Assembly (NCBI GenBank): GCA_944363685.1
Contig: CALVUV010000085.1
Coordinates: forward strand, 1 to 5,637
DNA: 5,637 bases
Direction: 5' to 3'
Source of the DNA: an uncultured Bacilli bacterium
GTDB lineage: Bacteria > Bacillota_I > Bacilli_A > RF39 > UBA660
In this document: positions 1-5,574 of the stretch, one piece after another
Layout: each line of letters opens with the position of its first letter
Numbering within the stretch: the first letter of the stretch is position 1
The notes under the pieces: model-generated
Seen by the model: only the letters and a program-made list of their open reading frames with translations
What the model was told of the DNA's origin: nothing
Database searches by the model: none
Position numbers and translations under genes: made by a program

Positions 1-278
1 AAGTCTTTAGGAGTTTGACATATCAATAAAATGTGTTGATCATCTGATGCCTTATCTATAATATCAATAGTCTTCTGGATTGTAAAAAATCTTGTATCAT
101 AGCCAAGTGATGATGCTGCCATTTTCATAACACTTTTATCTATTTCATTTTCTGCAGTCTCATCATCTGCTACAACAATAAGGTTTGCACCTACTGCCCC
201 TGCCCATAGACATACTATTTGTCCATGAACTAATCTGTTATCAATTCTTGCTAATAAAATATTATTATCTTTTGCCAT
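1..278 (-). CDS. PTS mannose/fructose/sorbose-family IIB component, N-terminal 92 residues (3' end outside window)
   Basis: This is the cytoplasmic IIB of a mannose-class PTS permease, which accepts phosphate from its IIA and passes it to the sugar carried by IIC/IID. Translation from the ATG at 276-278 gives MAKDNNILLARIDNRLVHGQ, with the family signature R-I-D-x-R-L-x-H-G-Q. His18 is the expected phosphorylation site. A Trp and the run LIVVADDETAEN follow, typical of this fold (family knowledge). Only 92 codons are in the window; family members are about 155-165 residues, so roughly the C-terminal 40% is missing. The start is fixed by AAGGAGG at 287-293, 8 nt upstream and directly next to the ptsI stop codon; the intergenic gap is 15 nt. 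It therefore belongs to the ptsH-ptsI operon. Sugar specificity (mannose, sorbose, N-acetylgalactosamine, other) cannot be read from this fragment. Confidence 0.9.
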   Translation of the reverse strand, partial: MAKDNNILLARIDNRLVHGQIVCLWAGAVGANLIVVADDETAENEIDKSVMKMAASSLGYDTRFFTIQKTIDIIDKASDDQHILLICQTPKD

Positions 279-293
279 TTTTATCTCCTCCTT

Positions 294-2027
294 TTAATAA
301 TATTTACCATATATTTTCTTAGCTTTACTATCTAAATAAGCTTCTATTTCTTTAGCAGTTTTTAAAGTTAGTACTTTGTTTGCAATTTCCTCTGCTTCCT
401 TACTATCTATCATAGATATTAATTTCTTAACTTTTAAAACCATACTAGCATTAACACTAAACTCATGAAGTCCTAAGCCAACAAGTAAGATAATTGCAAG
501 GGGATCTGCAGCCATTTCTCCACACATACCAACAAACTTATCTTTTTTATCACGAGATGAATCTATAGTCTTTTTAATAAGTCTAATAACTCCTGGATTA
601 TAGAAACTATAAAGGTTACTAACAGTTGGATTTAATCTATCAACTGCAACTGTATACTGAATTAAATCATTAGTACCAATACTAAAGAAATCCACTTCAT
701 CTATTAAGATATCACTAATAACAGCCGCACTAGGAACTTCTATCATAATACCTACTTTAATATTTTTATTAAATGGTATATTCTTACTAGCAAGTTCTCT
801 TTTCGCTTCATCTAGTATCTCATTAGCTTTATACACTTCTTCAAGTGATGAAACAAAAGGATACATTATCATGACATTACCATAATGACTTGCTCTTAAA
901 ATTGCTCTTAAACTTACTTTAAAGAACTCTTTATTATCTAAACAATATCTTATCGCTCTATATCCTAAGAAAGGATTTTGTTCTTTACCAATATCTATAT
1001 AAGGACATTTTTTATCCCCACCAATATCAAGAGTTCTAATAATTAATGGTTTACCATTAAGTTTTTCTGCAAATGTTTTATAGACATTAAATAAGTAATC
1101 TTCTTCAGGAGCAGTACTTCTATTTAAAAATAAGAATTCTGTTCTAAATAGACCTATTCCATCAGAATTTACTTCAAGTAATTTATCAAGTTCTGATAAG
1201 TCCCCAGCATTTGCAGTTATTTCTAAGCTTTTATTATCTTTAGTTAAAGATGGTTTATCTTTCATTTCTTGCAATGAGGCTTTAAGTAATTCTTCTTTTT
1301 TTATTTTCTCTTTAATAGCATTAATATTAGTATCTGTTAAATTATTTTCAATAAACCCTTCATTACCATTTACATAGATTAATTCTCCATCTGTTAAAGT
1401 TTTACTAATTTCTTTTATACCAAATACTGAGGGAATACCAAGAGTAGATGCAAGTATTGCTACATGACTTGTTTTACCACCTATTTCTGAGACTATTCCT
1501 TTAACATGATCTATATTATTGGAAAGTAAAACTGATGGTGGAATTTCTTCTGATACTAAAATAGTATCTTCAGTTAAAATACTTAAATCTACTTCTTTAA
1601 TACCTAAAGCTTTTCTAATAAGTTTATTAGTAACATCTTCTATATCTTTACTTCTCTCTTTTAAATAAGCATTATCAACTAATGACAACTCCTCGGCTTT
1701 TCTTTTCATTACTTTTGTAATAGCATTTAATTTATTACATTTTTCTTCATCTATTACTTCTTCCATAGAAGTTATTAAAGACTTAGAATTTAAAAGAATC
1801 TTATAAAAATTACATAACTGTTTTATATCTTCTGATACGGCATTAGTTTCTAATTCTTCATAATCTTTAACAACACTATTTAAAACTTCTTTTAAAGCTT
1901 CTTTTTCTTTTGTAAGTTCTTCATCTGTTGTTAGTTTTTGAACTTTTAACTCTGGTATTTTAGTATTAATTATATAGACTTTACCTAAAGCTAGACCATT
2001 ACCTACTTTATTACCTAAGTACTTCAT
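294..2027 (-). CDS. ptsI: PTS Enzyme I (phosphoenolpyruvate-protein phosphotransferase)
   Basis: Enzyme I autophosphorylates from PEP and donates phosphate to His15 of HPr in the cytoplasm. The 577 residues match the usual length (about 570-575) from end to end. Order: N-terminal half with HPr-binding helical region (about 1-140); phosphohistidine domain with GGKTSHVAI at 183-191, active His188; linker; then the PEP-binding TIM barrel from about 260. In the barrel I see DGIGLFRTEFLF at 289-300 (Arg295), RTLDIGGDK at 331-339 (Arg331), GIMIEVPSAA at 426-435 (Glu430), SIGTNDLIQY at 449-458 (Asp454), and GMCGEMAADP at 500-509 with the catalytic Cys502. These correspond to E. coli His189, Arg296, Arg332, Glu431, Asp455 and Cys502, so the enzyme looks fully active. 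Its ATG abuts the TAG of ptsH (0 nt gap), and its Shine-Dalgarno (AAAGGTGAAG, around 2034-2043) lies inside the end of ptsH, suggesting translational coupling. The stop is TAA at 294-296. Confidence 0.97.
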   Translation of the reverse strand: MKYLGNKVGNGLALGKVYIINTKIPELKVQKLTTDEELTKEKEALKEVLNSVVKDYEELETNAVSEDIKQLCNFYKILLNSKSLITSMEEVIDEEKCNKLNAITKVMKRKAEELSLVDNAYLKERSKDIEDVTNKLIRKALGIKEVDLSILTEDTILVSEEIPPSVLLSNNIDHVKGIVSEIGGKTSHVAILASTLGIPSVFGIKEISKTLTDGELIYVNGNEGFIENNLTDTNINAIKEKIKKEELLKASLQEMKDKPSLTKDNKSLEITANAGDLSELDKLLEVNSDGIGLFRTEFLFLNRSTAPEEDYLFNVYKTFAEKLNGKPLIIRTLDIGGDKKCPYIDIGKEQNPFLGYRAIRYCLDNKEFFKVSLRAILRASHYGNVMIMYPFVSSLEEVYKANEILDEAKRELASKNIPFNKNIKVGIMIEVPSAAVISDILIDEVDFFSIGTNDLIQYTVAVDRLNPTVSNLYSFYNPGVIRLIKKTIDSSRDKKDKFVGMCGEMAADPLAIILLVGLGLHEFSVNASMVLKVKKLISMIDSKEAEEIANKVLTLKTAKEIEAYLDSKAKKIYGKYY

Positions 2028-2288
2028 CTATTCTTCACCTTTTTCAATATATTCACATATTGCATCTAGTGCTTTTTCCTCATCATCACCATCTACTTCA
2101 ACGGTTAATTTATCTCCACAATTTATATTTCCCATCATAACTTCTAGTATTTCTTTAGCATTGATACTACTACCATTATGAATAAGTTTTATATCAGAGT
2201 TAAATGTAAGAGCAAGTTCTACTAAATTACTACCTGGTCTTGCATGTAATCCTGATACACTTTTTACAACAACATCTTTTTTTACCAT
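2028..2288 (-). CDS. ptsH: HPr phosphocarrier protein, Ser46 replaced by Glu
   Basis: This 86-residue protein has standard HPr length. It carries phosphate from Enzyme I to sugar-specific PTS components. SVSGLHARPG at 10-19 contains the active-site His15 (codon 2244-2246) and Arg17; the usual HARPA is HARPG here. The second signature region reads INAKEILEVMMGN (42-54) where Bacillota HPr normally has (L/A)KSIMGVMSLG. Position 46, the serine phosphorylated by HPr kinase/phosphorylase, is Glu (GAA at 2151-2153), and neighbouring residues of the CcpA/HPrK contact loop also differ. It is therefore a catalytic HPr that should not be subject to Ser46 phosphorylation, the reverse of Crh, which keeps Ser46 and lacks His15. 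The ATG is preceded by GGAGGG (2298-2303) and a second purine run TAGGAT. It is first in an operon with ptsI and a IIB gene. It could be a dedicated paralogue with a housekeeping HPr elsewhere, or the only HPr; the window cannot tell. Confidence 0.95.
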   Translation of the reverse strand: MVKKDVVVKSVSGLHARPGSNLVELALTFNSDIKLIHNGSSINAKEILEVMMGNINCGDKLTVEVDGDDEEKALDAICEYIEKGEE

Positions 2289-2328
2289 ATTATCCTACCC
2301 TCCATCTTGTATTTTATCTTATAAAGTA

Positions 2329-2357
2329 ATCATAGCATAGTTGAGTTCGATTTACAA
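2329..2357 (-). promoter_or_regulatory. Sigma-A-type extended -10 promoter for the ptsH-ptsI-IIB operon
   Basis: On the minus strand, TTGTAA (2352-2357) and TATGAT (2329-2334) are separated by exactly 17 nt. TG one base before the -10 gives TGCTATGAT, an extended -10. The expected start of transcription is near 2322, leaving a leader of about 34 nt before the ptsH ATG. The leader is too short for a riboswitch or antiterminator hairpin. This is the best promoter in the window by matches and spacing. Confidence 0.7.
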
Positions 2358-2373
2358 ATTATTTTAAATTTGT
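2354..2373. promoter_or_regulatory. Inverted repeat overlapping the pts promoter -35, candidate operator
   Basis: A perfect 7-bp inverted repeat, ACAAATT then 6 bp then AATTTGT, covers the -35 hexamer of the ptsH promoter and the bases just upstream. A dimeric regulator bound here would sit on or beside RNA polymerase. No specific regulator family is recognised from the half-site, and 7-bp AT-rich palindromes occur by chance in DNA of this composition. Confidence 0.35.
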
Positions 2374-2392
2374 TAAGTAAAATTAAGTAAAG
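2373..2392. repeat. Tandem 10-bp direct repeat upstream of the pts promoter
   Basis: TTAAGTAAAA (2373-2382) is followed immediately by TTAAGTAAAG (2383-2392), matching at 9 of 10 positions. It lies directly upstream of the inverted repeat and -35, where an activator could bind with both sites on one DNA face. It also overlaps the T-rich tail of the preceding terminator, so chance or terminator composition could explain it. Confidence 0.35.
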
Positions 2393-2423
2393 AAAAGACT
2401 AACTAAAAATAATAGTTAATCTT
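2387..2423 (-). terminator. Intrinsic terminator downstream of the repeat array
   Basis: An 11-bp stem pairs 2395-2405 with 2413-2423 around a 7-nt loop. All pairs are Watson-Crick except one G-U when read as minus-strand RNA. On the minus strand the stem is followed by TTTTCTTT, a reasonable U tract. It would end transcripts coming through the repeat array from the AlbA_2 gene, and it insulates the pts promoter that starts just beyond. The stem is AT-rich, so efficiency may be modest. Confidence 0.6.
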
Positions 2424-2450
2424 ATAATTTTTGTAACACATAATTAAAGT

Positions 2451-2620
2451 GAACGCATCTGAACAGAACTGAACGCATCTGAACAGAACTGAACAGCTCT
2501 GAACAGAAGTGAACAGCTCTGAACAGAACTGAACGCATCTGAACAGAACTGAACAGCTCTGAACAGAAGTGAACAGCTCTGAACAGAAGTGAACAGCTCT
2601 GAACAGAAGTGAACAGCTCT
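2451..2620. repeat. Tandem array: 17 ten-bp units beginning GAAC, forming 8.5 copies of a 20-bp repeat
   Basis: From 2451 to 2620 every 10-bp step begins with GAAC without a single slip. The units alternate strictly: odd ones are GAAC followed by GCATCT or AGCTCT, and even ones are GAACAGAACT or GAACAGAAGT. The true period is thus 20 bp: eight full copies (2451-2610) and a half copy (2611-2620). At each odd/even join the near-palindrome TCTGAACAGA appears, eight times at exactly 20-bp steps (starts 2458, 2478, 2498, 2518, 2538, 2558, 2578, 2598). On top of this, 2458-2528 is identical to 2518-2588, a 60-bp duplication showing growth by unequal exchange or slippage. The array is richer in G+C than its surroundings. 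Eroded edges are visible on both sides (AAGT at 2447-2450, AAAC at 2621-2624). Function is unknown; candidates are a clustered protein-binding site, a structured 3' UTR or a plain variable-number repeat. Confidence 0.95.
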
Positions 2621-2622
2621 AA

Positions 2623-2658
2623 ACATTATTAAATAGTTACATTACTATTTAATAATGT
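2623..2658 (-). terminator. Perfect 15-bp hairpin overlapping the AlbA_2 gene stop codon; possible weak terminator
   Basis: ACATTATTAAATAGT (2623-2637) pairs perfectly with 2644-2658 around a 6-nt loop. The stem includes the TAG stop (2645-2647) and the last codons of the upstream gene. On the minus strand only TTT follows before the GC-richer array, so the U tract expected of an intrinsic terminator is missing. It may be a weak terminator or a 3'-end stability hairpin. If it does not terminate, the repeat array is transcribed as part of the 3' UTR up to the terminator at 2387-2423. Confidence 0.5.
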
Positions 2659-4102
2659 ACCTGCCATAACTATCTTTTTTTGTAGTACCTGTCCAAACTA
2701 TCAAATCATAGTCAACTAATCTATTTAGCAACTTAACCGCAGTTGTCTTTCCTCTTTTAATTATCTCTGCAACTTCTAATGATGTAATTTCTCCTTTATC
2801 ATATATTGCCTGCAATACTTGTCTTTCTTGATAATTTAATTGTTCCCATTTCTGTTCTATTTCTCTATTTTTTAACATTGTCTCATTTTTCCTTTTACTT
2901 CTCATGACTATATTATTATCAAGAACTAATAAAACCGAATGTTGATTAGGCTCAGAATAAATTGGATCCTTTAAATAAAACCTTTGCATCTCACTATAAA
3001 TTCTTTTTACACCCTCATTTAATTCTCTAACAATACCAAACTCAGTTAAAACTCTTGCAATTTGAGGATTTCTTGAATATCGTTCTGTTTTCATATTTTC
3101 TAAAGTCACGAATCCACTAAGCTTACCTGGACTTAATATTTCTAATCTATCATCAAATAATTTTACCGTAATATATTCTCCAGTATTAGAATAATCTCTA
3201 TGTGTTACAGCATTAACTAATCCCTCATACCATGCAAACTCAGGATATTCTGGAACTGTTTCAAATATACCTTGTGGGTTTAAGTGTGTAAACTCTCTTA
3301 ACTGAGAATTAATAAAATCTCTTGCTTCTTCAAGTATTCTATATAAACATTTATCAAATGTTCTATCTTTAACTATATTCATCTCTGTTCCTACTTGAAA
3401 ATTAGTCCCTTCAAATTTTAAAACCCTTACTCTTGCACTAGGTAAATATACTGATGGATTTTTACCAAATAAAAGCATACCTGCCTTCGTAAAACATAAT
3501 TTCCCATTATCTTCAACTAAAAAACCTCTTGCTTTTAACACTTGTTCATTAGAAAGATTAGTAGCACCTATTTTATCTTTATAAATTTCCATAACTTCTA
3601 AATCAATATCATCAATACTAGACATATTTAAAACTTCAGATTCAAAATTTCTTTCCCTTTTCTCATACTCCAGACTTCTTACTTGTTCAGCATTTAATTT
3701 TATAGAAGAATCTCCTTGTCTTAAATAAACTTCATCTTTATTATTTCTAACAATAAAGTTTAATGCAGGTTCAATATGAAATAATAGAATATTATCTTTT
3801 TCATTTTTAATATTATCTACTTCTATTAACTCAGTTTTATAATTAGGTGTTGGACTTAAATAGTTTGTAATAACTTTCTGAAAATCATTTAACTTATTAA
3901 TTCCATAATTATTAAAACCTTCTATATTTCCATCATCAGTTATTCCTACTGCTATTACTCCGCCATTCGCATTAGCGAAAGATGCTATCTCATTAGCTAA
4001 ATCTTGCATACTAACCCTAGCTCTTTTTCTTTCAAAATATAAATTTTCTTTAGCGGTTTTTAAATAACTTTCTGTAATAATTGAATTTATTTTAGATAAC
4101 AA
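2645..4102 (-). CDS. AlbA_2 domain / RecG C-terminal-like ATPase / winged-helix protein (putative transcriptional regulator)
   Basis: The 485 residues have three parts. Residues about 20-145 form the Schlafen AlbA_2 domain (older name: divergent AAA-4), with E24 near the start and LANEIASFANANGGVIAVGI at 35-54. Residues about 195-400 match the HATPase_c_4 region (RecG C-terminal-like, GHKL type): W291-EGLVNAVTHRDYS, DDRLEILSPGKL at 317-328, RNPQIARVL at 344-352, GIVRELNEGVKRI at 356-368. Residues about 422-480 look like a winged helix-turn-helix (EITSLEVAEIIKRGKTTAVK). The family is usually annotated as putative DNA-binding regulator or 'ATP-dependent DNA helicase'; it has no helicase motifs here, and its biochemical role is poorly known. 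The start is TTG (4100-4102), chosen because AGGAGGT lies 6 nt upstream (4109-4115). It is a single-gene unit between a terminator upstream and a repeat array downstream. Such genes are often scattered by horizontal transfer (family knowledge); no mobility genes are seen here. Confidence 0.88.
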   Translation of the reverse strand: MLSKINSIITESYLKTAKENLYFERKRARVSMQDLANEIASFANANGGVIAVGITDDGNIEGFNNYGINKLNDFQKVITNYLSPTPNYKTELIEVDNIKNEKDNILLFHIEPALNFIVRNNKDEVYLRQGDSSIKLNAEQVRSLEYEKRERNFESEVLNMSSIDDIDLEVMEIYKDKIGATNLSNEQVLKARGFLVEDNGKLCFTKAGMLLFGKNPSVYLPSARVRVLKFEGTNFQVGTEMNIVKDRTFDKCLYRILEEARDFINSQLREFTHLNPQGIFETVPEYPEFAWYEGLVNAVTHRDYSNTGEYITVKLFDDRLEILSPGKLSGFVTLENMKTERYSRNPQIARVLTEFGIVRELNEGVKRIYSEMQRFYLKDPIYSEPNQHSVLLVLDNNIVMRSKRKNETMLKNREIEQKWEQLNYQERQVLQAIYDKGEITSLEVAEIIKRGKTTAVKLLNRLVDYDLIVWTGTTKKDSYGRYIIK

Positions 4103-4108
4103 TATAAC

Positions 4109-4115
4109 ACCTCCT
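4109..4115 (-). promoter_or_regulatory. Shine-Dalgarno that decides the TTG start of the AlbA_2 gene
   Basis: AGGAGGT on the minus strand, followed by 6 nt and then TTG at 4100-4102. It is the strongest ribosome binding site in the window. No ATG lies in frame at this spacing, so the rare TTG start is well supported; TTG may lower translation of this regulator-like protein. Confidence 0.8.
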
Positions 4116-4121
4116 ATAAAA

Positions 4122-4155
4122 ATGATATACTGTTCATTTATTTTTGCTCTAAAAA
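4122..4155 (-). promoter_or_regulatory. Weak candidate promoter for the AlbA_2 gene, containing a TGAACAG core
   Basis: The 48 bp between the carboxypeptidase terminator hairpin end and the Shine-Dalgarno must hold any promoter for this gene. The best fit is TTTAGA then 18 nt then TATATC, or an overlapping TATCAT (4122-4127), each only about 4 of 6 consensus matches. In the spacer, TGAACAG (minus strand, 4130-4136) repeats the core of the tandem array downstream of the gene. Both the promoter and any operator role are tentative. Confidence 0.3.
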
Positions 4156-4186
4156 TTAAAAAAGATTAACCTAAAGAGATTAATCT
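4151..4186 (-). terminator. Intrinsic terminator of the carboxypeptidase gene
   Basis: As minus-strand RNA, AGATTAA (from 4186) pairs with TTAATCT (to 4163). The stem continues with one mismatch and two more pairs to a 4-nt loop. TTTTTTAATTTTT (4151-4163) follows directly. The hairpin includes two bases of the TAG stop codon at 4185-4187. Structure, position and U tract are all those of a rho-independent terminator, and it separates this gene from the AlbA_2 gene. Confidence 0.8.
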
Positions 4187-5543
4187 ACACAAAATTCATA
4201 TTACCAACCATCATATCTGTTAAAGTTTTTCCTAAGAGTTCTAAAAAGTTAAGCTTATCAACATTTTCTGTTACTGTTAATACTTCTTCTTTAACTTTAT
4301 TATTATCACTATCTTTAACTATTATCTTACCTACTTCATCTCCTATTTTTAAAGGTAGATTATTATTAGTTACTTTTATATCATAAGTATATTTTTTTGT
4401 ATCTGCACTTTTTTTAGAAAGAATTGCAATATCATTTAAAGGTACTAAACTAATTTTAGAACTAGTCGCTTTATCTAAACTTATTTGTTTTACAATATCA
4501 TCTGTTGTTTTTAGTATTTCAATTTTATAGTTATTAAAACCATAATCAAGTAAACTCATCGATTCACTATTTCGAACCCCACTATTCTCTTCTCCCAAAA
4601 CAATAGCGATTAGTCTTAAGTCATCTCTTTTAGCAGTCGCTGCTAAACAGTACTTGGCAGCATCAGTATGACCTGTTTTTAATCCATCTGCACCTTCATA
4701 AAATCTAACAAGTCGATTAGTATTAACTAACCAAAACTTATTATCAGTATCTTCTCTTAAGTAGTCTTCATAAACTGATGAAAATTCTAATATTTTTTCA
4801 TGTTTTAAAAGTTCTCTTGCTATTATTGCCATATCATAGGCACTTGAATAATGTCCTTCTTCATCTAATCCCGTACAATTTTTAAAGTATGTATTTTTAA
4901 GTCCTAATTCTTTTACTTTCTTGTTCATCATTTCAACAAACTCAACTTCAGTTCCAGCGATGAATTCTGCCATGGCAACTGTTGCATCATTAGCACTGGC
5001 CATAGATATACCTTTCATCATATCTTCTACTGTCATTTCTTCTCCTGTTGTCAAATAAATCTGACTACCTCCCATACCTGAAGCATTGGCACTTGCAGTT
5101 ACTATGTCAGTCCATTTAATCTTACCCTCTTCAATTTGTTCAAGTATTATAATCTGAGCGACCATCTTAGTCATAGATGCAACTGCCACTTGTTCATCTT
5201 TATTTTTTTCAAAAATTATCTCTCCTGTAGTCGCATCCATTAACACTCCGGCAGTGGCATTAGGAATAAGTGATGTATCAGTACTATTCTCATTATTTGT
5301 ATTTTCTTCACTATTAGTATTGTTTTCTGTTGCATTTTCATCTTCATTTAAAGTATTATTTTCGTTATCATTTGTATCTGTTGCATTATCTTCTATATTA
5401 GTAGAATCTTCGTTAATATTAGATTCTCTATTTTCAGTAATATTTTCTTCTTGTATTTCGGTATTATTATTAGTTTCCTCTGCTTTAACAAAACATGGTA
5501 TTAAAAGTATAGATAACATAATTAATAAAAATGTCTTCTTCAT
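4185..5543 (-). CDS. Secreted D-alanyl-D-alanine carboxypeptidase, peptidase S11 (DacA/DacF-like PBP) with acidic N-terminal linker
   Basis: This low-molecular-weight penicillin-binding protein removes the terminal D-Ala from peptidoglycan stem pentapeptides outside the membrane. The 452 residues show: signal peptide 1-21 (KK, hydrophobic core, cleavage likely after FVKA); a low-complexity linker at about 22-92 rich in N, E, T, D and S; the S11 catalytic domain at about 95-330 with SMTK (nucleophile Ser123, Lys126), SAN (183-185) and KTG (289-291); a PBP5-type C-terminal domain at about 340-425; and a final amphipathic stretch (LNFLELLGKTLTDMMVGNMN) that probably binds the membrane face. All three penicillin-binding motifs are intact. 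Family members usually lack the linker and are about 380-440 residues. The start is ATG at 5541-5543 behind AGGAGT (5551-5556), 7 nt spacing. It is transcribed alone, closed by its own terminator. DacA, DacF and DacB-type subfamilies cannot be separated with confidence, so no symbol is given. Confidence 0.93.
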   Translation of the reverse strand: MKKTFLLIMLSILLIPCFVKAEETNNNTEIQEENITENRESNINEDSTNIEDNATDTNDNENNTLNEDENATENNTNSEENTNNENSTDTSLIPNATAGVLMDATTGEIIFEKNKDEQVAVASMTKMVAQIIILEQIEEGKIKWTDIVTASANASGMGGSQIYLTTGEEMTVEDMMKGISMASANDATVAMAEFIAGTEVEFVEMMNKKVKELGLKNTYFKNCTGLDEEGHYSSAYDMAIIARELLKHEKILEFSSVYEDYLREDTDNKFWLVNTNRLVRFYEGADGLKTGHTDAAKYCLAATAKRDDLRLIAIVLGEENSGVRNSESMSLLDYGFNNYKIEILKTTDDIVKQISLDKATSSKISLVPLNDIAILSKKSADTKKYTYDIKVTNNNLPLKIGDEVGKIIVKDSDNNKVKEEVLTVTENVDKLNFLELLGKTLTDMMVGNMNFV

Positions 5544-5574
5544 TAAATCAACTCCTAATAAAAGCTATGCTAAT

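Noticed and set aside
2451..2620. CRISPR array
   Set aside because: Units are 10 or 20 bp with no unique spacers, and no cas genes are present.
2451..2620. Cluster of LexA/DinR boxes because of repeated GAAC
   Set aside because: The Bacillota LexA box needs GAAC-N4-GTTC. No GTTC occurs on the same strand as GAAC anywhere in the array.
2444..2626. 60-codon minus-strand open frame across the tandem array (Cys/Ser/Phe-rich)
   Set aside because: The minus strand of the array has no stop in any frame, so an open frame is expected. There is no Shine-Dalgarno before the ATG, which lies inside the hairpin, and the product is just a translation of the repeat.
2451..2658. Insertion sequence or MITE
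   Set aside because: There are no terminal inverted repeats flanking the array, no target-site duplication and no transposase. The 15-bp inverted repeat is a single hairpin at one side.
2645..4102. RecG helicase
   Set aside because: Similarity is only to the RecG C-terminal-like (HATPase_c_4) region. Walker A/B and superfamily 2 helicase motifs are absent, and the N-terminus is AlbA_2.
5478..5543. Lipoprotein signal (Cys17 in the carboxypeptidase leader)
   Set aside because: The sequence before Cys17 is LIP; the -1 residue is Pro rather than Gly/Ala/Ser, and a good signal peptidase I site (VKA then EE) follows.
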